From an uncultured bacterium (lineage in GTDB: Bacteria; Planctomycetota; Phycisphaerae; Phycisphaerales; SM1A02), in the NCBI GenBank assembly GCA_903918555.1, contig CAIXEV010000731.1, forward strand, positions 1 through 6,028: DNA of 6,028 nt, in the 5' to 3' direction. Below the pieces are notes generated by a model. That model saw only the letters and a list, made by a program, of their open reading frames with translations, had not been told where the DNA came from and did not search any database. Position numbers and translations under genes: made by a program. Of the stretch, positions 1 to 6,028 are shown piece by piece. Numbering within the stretch: the stretch's first letter is position 1; every line of letters begins with the position of its first letter.

Positions 1-788
<788 letters not shown>

Positions 789-836
789 GGCGTCGCTCGC
801 TTTGTTCTCAGGCGTTGGGTCGTCGGTCGGTCCGCA

Positions 837-2003
837 TCACTTCGCTGCGGCGGCGGCGCCGCCGATGTACTTGCCCTTGGCGTCAAAATCCTTGAGGTTC
901 TTCATCATGTCGATGAGCACTTCGATCTCTTGGTCGCGCAGCTGCCCCTTGAAGGTGGGCATCACATTTCCGTAGCCATCGACGATGTGCTGGCCCGGGT
1001 TGAGGATCGACGCGCGGAGGTAGCCCTCGGGCGTCGCGTACTCCTTGTCGGGGCCGATGAAGTTCTGAATCGGCTTGCCGCCGTCGACCTTGTGCACCGC
1101 GCCCGGCTGGATGCGGGCCCAGATGTCGCCGGAGCCGTCGTAGTTGCCCCACGAGGGGCCGGTGCCGGGGCTTCCATCGAGCGTGTGGCAGCTGGCGCAG
1201 CGCGCGTAGAGACGCGGCGCGCCGATCTTCCAGACCATGCTCAGATCGTCGGGATACTTGTTCCTGAGTTCATCCAACCACCGCCCCTGCTTGGTGACCC
1301 AGTCGTTGAACTGGACCTCGCCGAGGACGAAGACGCGCTGGTTCATGCGCGAGTGGTCCTTGCCGCAGTACTCGGTGCAGTACAGGCGGTGGAACTTCTC
1401 CTCGCCCGTCATCTCGTCGACCTGGAACCACATCGTGGTGTAGCGGCCCGGCACCACATCCTGCTTCACGCGGAAGTCGGGGATGTAGAGCGAGTGAAGC
1501 ACATCGTTGCTGCGCATCACGAGCTTCACCGGCTTGCCGGCGGGCACATAGAGGTCGGCGCTGGTGGCGCCGTTGGGGTACTTGAACTGCCAGCTCCACT
1601 GCTGCGCGGTCACATCGATCTGGTAGGCGTCGGCGGGCACCGTGCGCATGCTCACATAGCCCTTGAAGCCGAAGAAGAAGATCACGACCACGACGATCGT
1701 GGGCAGGATCGTCCAGCCGAGCTCGAGCGGCAGGTTGTGGTTCGGTCCGCGCGCGTAGACCTCGCGGCCCTTCTGGCGGTACTTCCACACGAAGTAGACC
1801 ATGATGCCCACGACGAGGAAGAAGAAGAAGTAGTTGATGTAGTTGATGAAGTGGAAGACCCAGTCGATCTCGGCGGCGAAGTTCGACGCGCCGACGGGCA
1901 TCCAGAAGTCGTCCGACTTGATGCTGGTGGCCTCGGCCGCGCCCGAGCTCATGCTCGAACCTGCCTGCGAGAGGATGGAGGTGATGGAGTGGGACAAGGT
2001 CAT
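837..2003 (-). CDS. coxB: Cytochrome c oxidase subunit II with CuA site and fused cytochrome c (caa3 type)
   Basis: A 388-residue subunit II that takes electrons from the quinol-oxidising complex and passes them through CuA to subunit I. Two membrane spans (about 49-74 and 94-116) form the hairpin typical of the family, and the rest is periplasmic. The cupredoxin domain has the aromatic motif QQWSWQF (134-140), then CuA ligands H170, C209, E211, C213, H217 and M220 in CTEYCGKDHSRM. A C-terminal cytochrome c domain follows, with CASCH (C269, C272, H273) and a likely axial methionine M348 in NVMPTFKG. This fusion defines a caa3-type enzyme and can replace a soluble cytochrome c. The tail is alanine-rich. 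I chose the ATG at 2003 because it lies 8 nt after the sco stop and leaves a normal N-terminus; a longer frame running to 2186 would overlap sco and adds only Arg-rich, non-homologous-looking sequence. coxA follows after 48 nt. Confidence 0.97.
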   Translation of the reverse strand: MTLSHSITSILSQAGSSMSSGAAEATSIKSDDFWMPVGASNFAAEIDWVFHFINYINYFFFFLVVGIMVYFVWKYRQKGREVYARGPNHNLPLELGWTILPTIVVVVIFFFGFKGYVSMRTVPADAYQIDVTAQQWSWQFKYPNGATSADLYVPAGKPVKLVMRSNDVLHSLYIPDFRVKQDVVPGRYTTMWFQVDEMTGEEKFHRLYCTEYCGKDHSRMNQRVFVLGEVQFNDWVTKQGRWLDELRNKYPDDLSMVWKIGAPRLYARCASCHTLDGSPGTGPSWGNYDGSGDIWARIQPGAVHKVDGGKPIQNFIGPDKEYATPEGYLRASILNPGQHIVDGYGNVMPTFKGQLRDQEIEVLIDMMKNLKDFDAKGKYIGGAAAAAK

Positions 2004-2011
2004 TCGCCTCT
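2004..2011 (-). promoter_or_regulatory. sco-coxB junction with a purine-rich ribosome binding site
   Basis: Only eight bases separate the sco stop from the coxB ATG, and they read AGAGGCGA on the minus strand. AGAGG is a plausible Shine-Dalgarno core but sits only 3 nt from the ATG, closer than usual. Ribosomes ending sco would be well placed to restart on coxB, so translational coupling is likely. This spacing also argues against the longer upstream coxB frame. Confidence 0.5.
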
Positions 2012-2872
2012 TCAGTTCGCGGCGGCGACTTCGGTCGCCGCGGTCTTCTTCTTCTTGAGCTCCGCGCGCCAGAACAGCCCGAGGCCGACCGCAAGGACGA
2101 CCACCGTGACCGCTCCGCCGAGCGACATGACCCTCCGCGCCTGCAGGACATAGCCGCGGGCGTTCGGGTCGTACATGTGGCACCACAGGATGAACTTGTC
2201 GAGCGCGGAGCCGATGCGGCCCTCGGACGCCTCGAGCAGGCCGAAGCGGATGTCCTTCGGCTCGAACTTGGTTCCGTACATGTAGCGGCTGACCTTCCCA
2301 TCGGGCTTGATGAGGATCAGCACCGCCGCATGCGAATAGTCGCCGTTGTCCTGTCGACGGAACTTGAAGCCGACCGACTCGGCGACCGCCTTCGACATCA
2401 CTTCGTCACCCGTGAGGAAGTGGACGCCGAGGCCCGCGCCGGGGCGCTCGAACTCGGCGAGGTAGCTTTCCTTCTTCGCCTTCGCGAGCGCGGGCGCCTC
2501 GGTCGGATCGATCGAGACCGAGACCACCTCGAACTCCTGGCCGGGCGTCCAGTCGACGCCCTTGAGGCCCTCGAAGGCGCCGTTGAGCACGAGGTTGCAC
2601 AGCATCGGGCACTTGTTGTAGCCGAGCTGCAGGAGCACCGGCTTCTTGCCCGTGAAGTACTGGGCGAGCTCGACCGGCTTGCCCGAGTCGTCGAGGAACC
2701 GCGCCTGAAGCGGCAGCGAGTTGTCGAGACGCTCCACGATGTCGATGCCCTCGAGCTCCTTCGGCACGCCGTCGTTGATCTGCGCGTGCGCGCCGCCCAC
2801 CGTGCACGCCATCGCCGCGACGGCGAGCGCCGCGCGGAGTGACTTGCTGAGGTTGGGGATCGGGAGGTTCAT
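2012..2872 (-). CDS. sco: SCO1/SenC family copper chaperone
   Basis: A 286-residue thioredoxin-fold protein predicted to bind copper and help assemble the CuA centre of CoxB, acting outside the cytoplasmic membrane. The N-terminus looks like a signal peptide: basic residues to about 13, a hydrophobic core at 14-27 and a possible AHA cleavage site at 28-30. The copper-binding CxxxC is C88-PML-C92 within YNKCPMLCNLVLNG, and the conserved histidine is H181 in YSHAAVLILIKPDG. A Cys-His pair (C231, H232) lies in a region ending the fold, then a single membrane span at about 249-269 and a lysine-rich tail (KKKK) anchor it at the C-terminus. The ATG at 2872 was preferred because it places the signal peptide at the start. 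An in-frame GTG at 2950 would add 26 mostly acidic, repeat-encoded residues ahead of it. Its position between the ACIII genes and coxB fits a role in oxidase maturation. Confidence 0.93.
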   Translation of the reverse strand: MNLPIPNLSKSLRAALAVAAMACTVGGAHAQINDGVPKELEGIDIVERLDNSLPLQARFLDDSGKPVELAQYFTGKKPVLLQLGYNKCPMLCNLVLNGAFEGLKGVDWTPGQEFEVVSVSIDPTEAPALAKAKKESYLAEFERPGAGLGVHFLTGDEVMSKAVAESVGFKFRRQDNGDYSHAAVLILIKPDGKVSRYMYGTKFEPKDIRFGLLEASEGRIGSALDKFILWCHMYDPNARGYVLQARRVMSLGGAVTVVVLAVGLGLFWRAELKKKKTAATEVAAAN

Positions 2873-2890
2873 CGGGCTTGGGTCTCTGCC

Positions 2891-2950
2891 GTGGATTTCG
2901 CTCGCTTCGGTTTCGCTCGCTTCGGTTTCACTCACTTCGGTTTCACTCAC
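2891..2950 (-). repeat. 15-bp direct tandem repeat, four copies, upstream of sco
   Basis: Read on the minus strand, GTGAGTGAAACCGAA occurs at 2936-2950 and exactly again at 2921-2935. A third copy at 2906-2920 differs by two T-to-C changes (GCGAGCGAAACCGAA). A fourth at 2891-2905 is degenerate, matching the third at 12 of 15 positions. The first copy overlaps the stop codon of the preceding gene as GTGA, and the array fills most of the 74-nt gap before the sco ATG. The unit is a multiple of three and stays open in the sco frame, where it would encode SETE(V/A) repeats. The RNA is purine-rich and shows no obvious self-complementarity. Function is unknown. Confidence 0.9.
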
Positions 2951-3270
2951 TTGGTCTGCGAGCTCATCAGCTCGATGGCGCGGTCGATCGGGATGCGGAC
3001 GCGCTCGACCTTCTTGTCGTCGACTTCCTCGGCGTAGGTGCCGTACTGGCCGAGCAGCCCCTGCTGCTCGCTGCGCAGCGTGGTCGACAGCGCGGGGGCC
3101 TTGTCGATGACCTGATCCTCGACGAAGCCGTCCTCGACGCCGAAGAACAGCACCGAGACGGCGAGGCAGAACACGACGAAGATGATGATGCCGACGATCG
3201 AGTAGAACCAGGTCGAGCCCATCTCTGGATCGTCGAGCTGCTCGGTGGTGGCGGTTGCTTCGGATTGCAT
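2947..3270 (-). CDS. Small single-span membrane protein of the ACIII/caa3 operon, function unknown
   Basis: A 107-residue protein with no assignable enzymatic domain. Residues 1-20 are polar, 21-44 form one strongly hydrophobic membrane span (starting WFYSIVGIII), and about 60 charged residues follow, probably on the outer face. The C-terminal part reads GQYGTYAEEV, then VRIPIDRAIELM at 91-102. From memory, an IPIDRAMELV-like motif after an L-x-x-Y-G segment recurs in small proteins near SCO and cox genes in planctomycetes and relatives, so this is probably a conserved family rather than a chance frame. No cysteine pair or haem motif is present; the only Cys is inside the span. The ATG at 3270 has AGGA at 3280-3283 with a 9-nt spacer. 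A frame extending to 3417 would overlap actF and looks spurious. Its place between actF and sco suggests an accessory subunit or assembly factor, but this is inference. Confidence 0.85.
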   Translation of the reverse strand: MQSEATATTEQLDDPEMGSTWFYSIVGIIIFVVFCLAVSVLFFGVEDGFVEDQVIDKAPALSTTLRSEQQGLLGQYGTYAEEVDDKKVERVRIPIDRAIELMSSQTK

Positions 3271-3279
3271 GGTGGTGTG

Positions 3280-3283
3280 TCCT
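3280..3283 (-). promoter_or_regulatory. Ribosome binding site of the small membrane protein gene
   Basis: AGGA on the minus strand lies 9 nt before the ATG at 3270, inside the 28-nt gap after the actF stop. It supports that ATG over any start further upstream within actF. Confidence 0.5.
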
Positions 3284-3298
3284 GTCGGACCGCGTCGG

Positions 3299-4612
3299 TC
3301 ACATGTTCTCGAACTTGAGGCTCTCGTTGAGGCGCGGGTCCTTCGTGGGGACGAGCGCGGCGCGCGAGAGCCCGGTGATCGTGCCTGCGACGACTGCGGC
3401 AAGCGCGCCGATCGCAAGCAGGAAGTTCACGGGGTTGCCGAAGTGCGTCTTCGTATCGGCATACTTCTCGGAGAACTCACGATAGGTCGACATCTCGGCG
3501 AGTGTGTGCGGAATCTCCGGCATGATGAGCCAGTAGAGGTCGACATAGTGGAAGCAGAGCATCCACACCGCGCCCGCAGCAAGGACGAGCGGCATGCGCT
3601 TCGGCCACTTGCTGATAAGACCGACGAACGGAAGCACGAAGTGGCCGAAGAGGAGCGCGAAGCTGAGCGGCGCCCAGCCACCGACCTGGCGCGCGAGGAA
3701 CCAACCCGTTTCCTCGGGGATGTTCGCGTACCAGATCAGCATGTACTGGCTGAACGCGATGTAGGCCCAGAACACCATGCCGAACGCGAAGAGCAGCTTT
3801 CCCATGTCCTGGAAATGCTCGGCGCTGACAAGGCCCTTCATCACGCCCATCGACTTCAGGCGCGTGGTGACGAGGATCATCCCTGCGAAGCCCGCCGTGG
3901 CGCAGCCGCAGAAGAAGTACACGCCGAACATGGTGGAGAACCACGCGGGCGAGAGCGACATGATCCAGTCGAACGCCGCGAAGGTCGTGGTGAGGCCGAA
4001 GAGGATGAGCGCGGGGCCCGACCACTTCTGCATGCGCTCGGTGATGTGGATGTCGCCGTTCGAGTCCTGCGCGCGGCTGTTGCCGACGAAGAACGACGCG
4101 AGCAGCGCCCACACCGCGAAGTACACGCCGGCGCGAATCCAGAAGAAGGTCGGGTTCAGGAACGGTTCCTTCGCGTGCACGATGTGGTACTCGGCCTCGT
4201 TGATCGCCTTGAGCGACTCCATGTCGGCCCAGATCCACAGCATGTTGGCCTTGCCCATGAACCAAAGCACGGCGAAGGGCACGAAGAGCACCCAGTACCA
4301 GCGGAGGTTGGCGGCGAGCGCCTCCGCCGGACGGCGGATCGCCACCGACCAGCCGGCGCGGGTCAGGTACTGGATCAGCAGGAAGAAGAGGCCGCCCAGG
4401 CACATGGTGAGTCCGAAGAGGAACGCCACCAGGTAGGCGCGCCAGAAGTGCGCGGGCGTGGTGCCGAGCGCGCCCGTGTAGCCGATCGCGGCGCCGGCGC
4501 CGAGACCGACGACCGCGAGGCCGACGGCGATGTTGCGGAGGCCGAACGCAAGGCTCGGAAGCTGCGTGTTCTGCGCGCTCAGGTCAAACGCGTGTCCGGT
4601 GGCGTGCGCCAT
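3299..4612 (-). CDS. actF: Alternative complex III subunit ActF (polytopic quinol:cytochrome c oxidoreductase membrane subunit)
   Basis: A 437-residue integral membrane protein of alternative complex III, related to the NrfD-like subunit ActC and thought to contribute to the membrane core and possible proton routes. About ten hydrophobic spans are visible, near 28-47, 59-81, 103-125, 155-175, 198-218, 225-248, 270-293, 314-334, 341-362 and 396-416. Family-like segments include FDWIMSLSPAWFSTMFG (214-230), EETGWFLARQVGGW (300-313), GHFVLPF (323-329), DLYWLIMP (358-365) and the C-terminal DPRLNESLKFEN. The histidine I remember in the S-L-x-P-H-W motif is alanine here (A223). The ATG at 4612 is fixed by a strong GGAGGTGA site and by the 1-nt overlap with the actE stop. 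A longer upstream frame inside actE is Arg/Pro-rich shadow sequence. ActF carries no cofactor motif. Confidence 0.93.
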   Translation of the reverse strand: MAHATGHAFDLSAQNTQLPSLAFGLRNIAVGLAVVGLGAGAAIGYTGALGTTPAHFWRAYLVAFLFGLTMCLGGLFFLLIQYLTRAGWSVAIRRPAEALAANLRWYWVLFVPFAVLWFMGKANMLWIWADMESLKAINEAEYHIVHAKEPFLNPTFFWIRAGVYFAVWALLASFFVGNSRAQDSNGDIHITERMQKWSGPALILFGLTTTFAAFDWIMSLSPAWFSTMFGVYFFCGCATAGFAGMILVTTRLKSMGVMKGLVSAEHFQDMGKLLFAFGMVFWAYIAFSQYMLIWYANIPEETGWFLARQVGGWAPLSFALLFGHFVLPFVGLISKWPKRMPLVLAAGAVWMLCFHYVDLYWLIMPEIPHTLAEMSTYREFSEKYADTKTHFGNPVNFLLAIGALAAVVAGTITGLSRAALVPTKDPRLNESLKFENM

Positions 4613-4624
4613 CACTTCACCTCC
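4610..4624 (-). promoter_or_regulatory. actE-actF coupled stop/start (TGATG) with strong Shine-Dalgarno
   Basis: The actE stop TGA (4614-4612) and the actF start ATG (4612-4610) share one base. The last codons of actE contain GGAGGTGA (4617-4624), close to a perfect anti-16S match, with 7 nt between GGAGG and the ATG. This decides the actF start and indicates translational coupling, which would help balance two subunits of one complex. Confidence 0.85.
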
Positions 4625-5340
4625 GTGGTGGCGTCGCCACCGGCCTGGGCCACATTCTTCGGGAGCAGGTCTCGCTTCTCCGGCGGGACATCCTGGATCG
4701 TCGCGTTCTGCGAGAACTGCAGCGCCTGCACATAGGCGGCGATCGCCCATCGATCCTCGAGATCGATCTGGGCGCCGTAGCCGGCCATGTTGCGGACGCC
4801 GTTGGTCACGATGTTGTAGAGGAGGCCGACCGTGTGCTCGCGCACGACCGGGTCATGCAGGCTCTTCGCCTGCACCCAGGCGGTGCCCTGCACCGGGCCC
4901 TCGGTGTTCGACATCAGCTCCATCGCGCGCTTGTTGACCGCGCCGTCGCCGAAGCCGGCGTAGCCGTGGCACACCGAGCAGTAGATGTTGTAGCGCTGCT
5001 CTCCGCGCTTGAGGAACTCCGCGGTCAGCTCCATGCCGGCCGGAAGCGTCTCGGCCCACTTGCCGTCGACGACGCCCTCGTAGCGGTGCGCGTCGACCTT
5101 GGTCTCGCCGCGCGCGACGGTGCCGAGCACTTCGTAGCGCTGGGCGCGGCCGTCGGCGAACAGCGGGTTCTCAGCCTGCGTCTTGAACTTCGGCTGGAAG
5201 TCCATGTCGAAGAAGATGTGGACGCCGCGGTTCGGGTCGGGCGTCGAGCGGACGCGCGCGATGACCACGGGCGGAATGGCGAGCGCGAGGCCCGCGAGCA
5301 CACCTGTGAAGAGCATCCAGCGTGGGGGCTTTGGAATCAT
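4612..5340 (-). CDS. actE: Alternative complex III subunit ActE (membrane-anchored monohaem cytochrome c)
   Basis: A 242-residue c-type cytochrome of alternative complex III that carries electrons on the periplasmic side. Residues 8-28 are hydrophobic and form an uncleaved anchor or signal; there is no cysteine in this part, so no lipobox. The segment FFDMDFQPKFKTQ (43-55) and then FADGRAQR and GTVARG (61-78) match the stretch conserved in ActE ahead of the haem domain. The single haem site is CSVCH (C121, C124, H125), followed by GYAGFGDG, and M185 in RNMAGYGAQI is the likely sixth ligand. The C-terminus after the DRWAIAAYVQALQ helix is a polar tail. The ATG at 5340 is preceded by GGAGGA (5349-5354) with an 8-nt spacer, set within the end of actD, 4 nt after its stop. 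Family and subunit assignment are well supported by motif and neighbours. Confidence 0.95.
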   Translation of the reverse strand: MIPKPPRWMLFTGVLAGLALAIPPVVIARVRSTPDPNRGVHIFFDMDFQPKFKTQAENPLFADGRAQRYEVLGTVARGETKVDAHRYEGVVDGKWAETLPAGMELTAEFLKRGEQRYNIYCSVCHGYAGFGDGAVNKRAMELMSNTEGPVQGTAWVQAKSLHDPVVREHTVGLLYNIVTNGVRNMAGYGAQIDLEDRWAIAAYVQALQFSQNATIQDVPPEKRDLLPKNVAQAGGDATTEVK

Positions 5341-5344
5341 GGGT

Positions 5345-5962
5345 TCAGTCCTCCACCGCCTCGACCGCGTTGGGGTCGAGCGACTTGAGGAACTCCTCTG
5401 TCTTCTTGGGCAGGAACTTGGGATCGCGCGCTTCGATCGAGATGAAGAAGCGGTCGTTGGTCGCGCGACGGAAGCGGTTCGACTTGAACAGCGGGTGGTA
5501 GAGCCACGGCAGTCCGTTGAAGAGGAACATCAGCTTCACGCACGCGAGCGCGGAGAAGAGGATGGTCAGCTCGAACATCACGGGAATGAACGCGGGCAGG
5601 CTCATCGCGGGCTTGCCCGAGATGAGGAACGGGTAGCCCGTCACCCACACGCCCGCCCAGATGGTCCATCCGAGCGAGTTGGTGAAGGTCTGCAGCGCGA
5701 ACGCGGCGGCCGTGCCCGTCGCGCCCGCGAAGAACACGAGCACGGGCAGGATGGTGCGCTTGATGCCCATCGCCTTGTCGAGGCCGTGGACGGGGAACGG
5801 CGTGTGGCAGTCCCAGTACTTGTAGCCCGCGTCGCGGACCTTCTCGGCGGCGGCCATGAGGTCGCCCGGAGTCTCGAACTCGGCGATGTAGCCATAGAGC
5901 CTCGCCGGGTTGGCCGGCTGGCCTGGCTTGGTTTCAGAGGGGCTGGTGACGATCGTCGCCAT
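5345..5962 (-). CDS. actD: Alternative complex III subunit ActD (DUF3341)
   Basis: A 205-residue DUF3341 protein, a structural membrane subunit of alternative complex III without cofactors. The N-terminal part is a small soluble alpha/beta domain (LYGYIAEFETPGDLMAAAEKVRDAGY, about 22-47), followed by the family signature TPFPVHGLDKAMG (54-66). Two membrane spans follow, about 71-92 and 123-147, with the conserved FIPVMFELTILFSA segment in the second. The C-terminal domain contains a conserved-looking FFISIEARDPKF (172-183) and a helix ending in an acidic tail. The ATG at 5962 has GAGG at 5970-5973 with a 7-nt spacer, and length is typical for the family. It lies 24 nt after the His-rich gene and 4 nt before actE, matching the usual actC-actD-actE order. 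Confidence 0.95.
   Translation of the reverse strand: MATIVTSPSETKPGQPANPARLYGYIAEFETPGDLMAAAEKVRDAGYKYWDCHTPFPVHGLDKAMGIKRTILPVLVFFAGATGTAAAFALQTFTNSLGWTIWAGVWVTGYPFLISGKPAMSLPAFIPVMFELTILFSALACVKLMFLFNGLPWLYHPLFKSNRFRRATNDRFFISIEARDPKFLPKKTEEFLKSLDPNAVEAVED
5349..5354 (-). promoter_or_regulatory. Strong ribosome binding site of actE
   Basis: GGAGGA on the minus strand overlaps the last codons of actD, 8 nt before the actE ATG at 5340. The position confirms the actE start and suggests coupled translation with actD. Confidence 0.75.
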
Positions 5963-5969
5963 AGTGTTG

Positions 5970-5973
5970 CCTC
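5970..5973 (-). promoter_or_regulatory. Ribosome binding site of actD
   Basis: GAGG on the minus strand lies 7 nt before the actD ATG at 5962, within the 24-nt gap after the upstream stop codon. Confidence 0.55.
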
Positions 5974-5986
5974 GAGGTTGCTTCGC

Positions 5987-6028
5987 TCAGTGATGACCGT
6001 GACCGTGGCCGTGGCCATCGGCGTGACC
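5987..6028 (-). CDS. C-terminal end of a His-rich protein, probably ActC (NrfD-like)
   Basis: Only the final 13 codons and the TGA stop (5987-5989) are inside the window; the rest lies to the right of 6028. The visible residues are GHADGHGHGHGHH, a Gly-His repeat. The fragment alone does not identify a family. Alternative complex III clusters usually run actA-actB-actC-actD-actE-actF, so the gene before actD should encode ActC, the polytopic NrfD-like quinol-site subunit. The frame was chosen because it is open to the edge, ends 24 nt before actD, and gives a repetitive His tail seen on many membrane proteins. The other two minus-strand frames at the edge were not convincing. Assignment to ActC is inference from order only. 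Confidence 0.5.
   Translation of the reverse strand, partial: GHADGHGHGHGHH

Noticed and set aside
841..862. GC-rich palindrome GGCGGCGCCGCC near the coxB stop, a possible terminator
   Set aside because: It lies inside the coxB codons for the Gly/Ala-rich tail, has no following T-run, and coxA begins just downstream. Codon composition explains it.
2177..2842. 221-codon plus-strand frame antisense to sco
   Set aside because: The Arg/Glu/Leu-rich translation has no recognisable motif, while the opposite strand has the SCO CxxxC and histidine.
2873..2946. Possible internal promoter in the 74-nt gap before sco
   Set aside because: I see no credible -35/-10 pair; the gap is mainly the 15-bp tandem repeat.
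3245..4735. 496-codon open frame on the plus strand
   Set aside because: It is antisense to actF and parts of actE, with highly charged, low-complexity composition. The minus strand encodes a convincing polytopic ActF.
4834..5388. 184-codon plus-strand frame antisense to actE
   Set aside because: It is rich in His, Arg, Val and Ala and is explained as a shadow of the cytochrome c gene.

Overview
The window is one GC-rich block in which every supported gene lies on the minus strand, so the operon reads from right to left. It holds the distal half of an alternative complex III (ACIII, quinol:cytochrome c oxidoreductase) cluster, followed directly by a caa3-type cytochrome c oxidase module. Gene order in the direction of transcription: the last residues of a His-rich protein (probably ActC/NrfD, cut by the window edge), actD (DUF3341), actE (monohaem cytochrome c), actF (polytopic membrane subunit), a 107-residue single-span protein of unknown function, a SCO1/SenC copper chaperone, coxB (subunit II with CuA and a fused cytochrome c) and the first 262 codons of coxA (subunit I, cut by the left edge).

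Spacing is tight. Gaps are 24 nt (end of the ActC-like gene to actD), 4 nt (actD-actE), a 1-nt TGATG overlap (actE-actF), 28 nt (actF-small gene), 74 nt (small gene-sco, containing a 15-bp tandem repeat), 8 nt (sco-coxB) and 48 nt (coxB-coxA). I see no convincing promoter or terminator inside the window, so one polycistronic transcript starting upstream (right of 6028) is the simplest reading. No stretch over 300 bases lacks a gene. There are no RNA genes, CRISPR arrays or mobile elements that I can support.

Together the genes describe the end of an aerobic respiratory chain. ACIII oxidises membrane quinol and passes electrons through its haem subunits, including ActE, to a c-type haem carrier, which may be the cytochrome c domain fused to CoxB. 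CoxB's CuA centre passes them to CoxA, where oxygen is reduced and protons are pumped. Sco would deliver copper to CuA. CoxA carries the YSHPAV signature of A2-type haem-copper oxidases, the type found next to ACIII in organisms such as Rhodothermus marinus.

The host is an aerobic, Gram-negative-type bacterium with GC-rich codons. The gene order and protein style fit Planctomycetota (possibly the Phycisphaerae), but Gemmatimonadota, Myxococcota or Acidobacteriota cannot be excluded from sequence alone. This is mostly a known system. The least explained parts are the small membrane protein and the tandem repeat with competing starts in front of sco.
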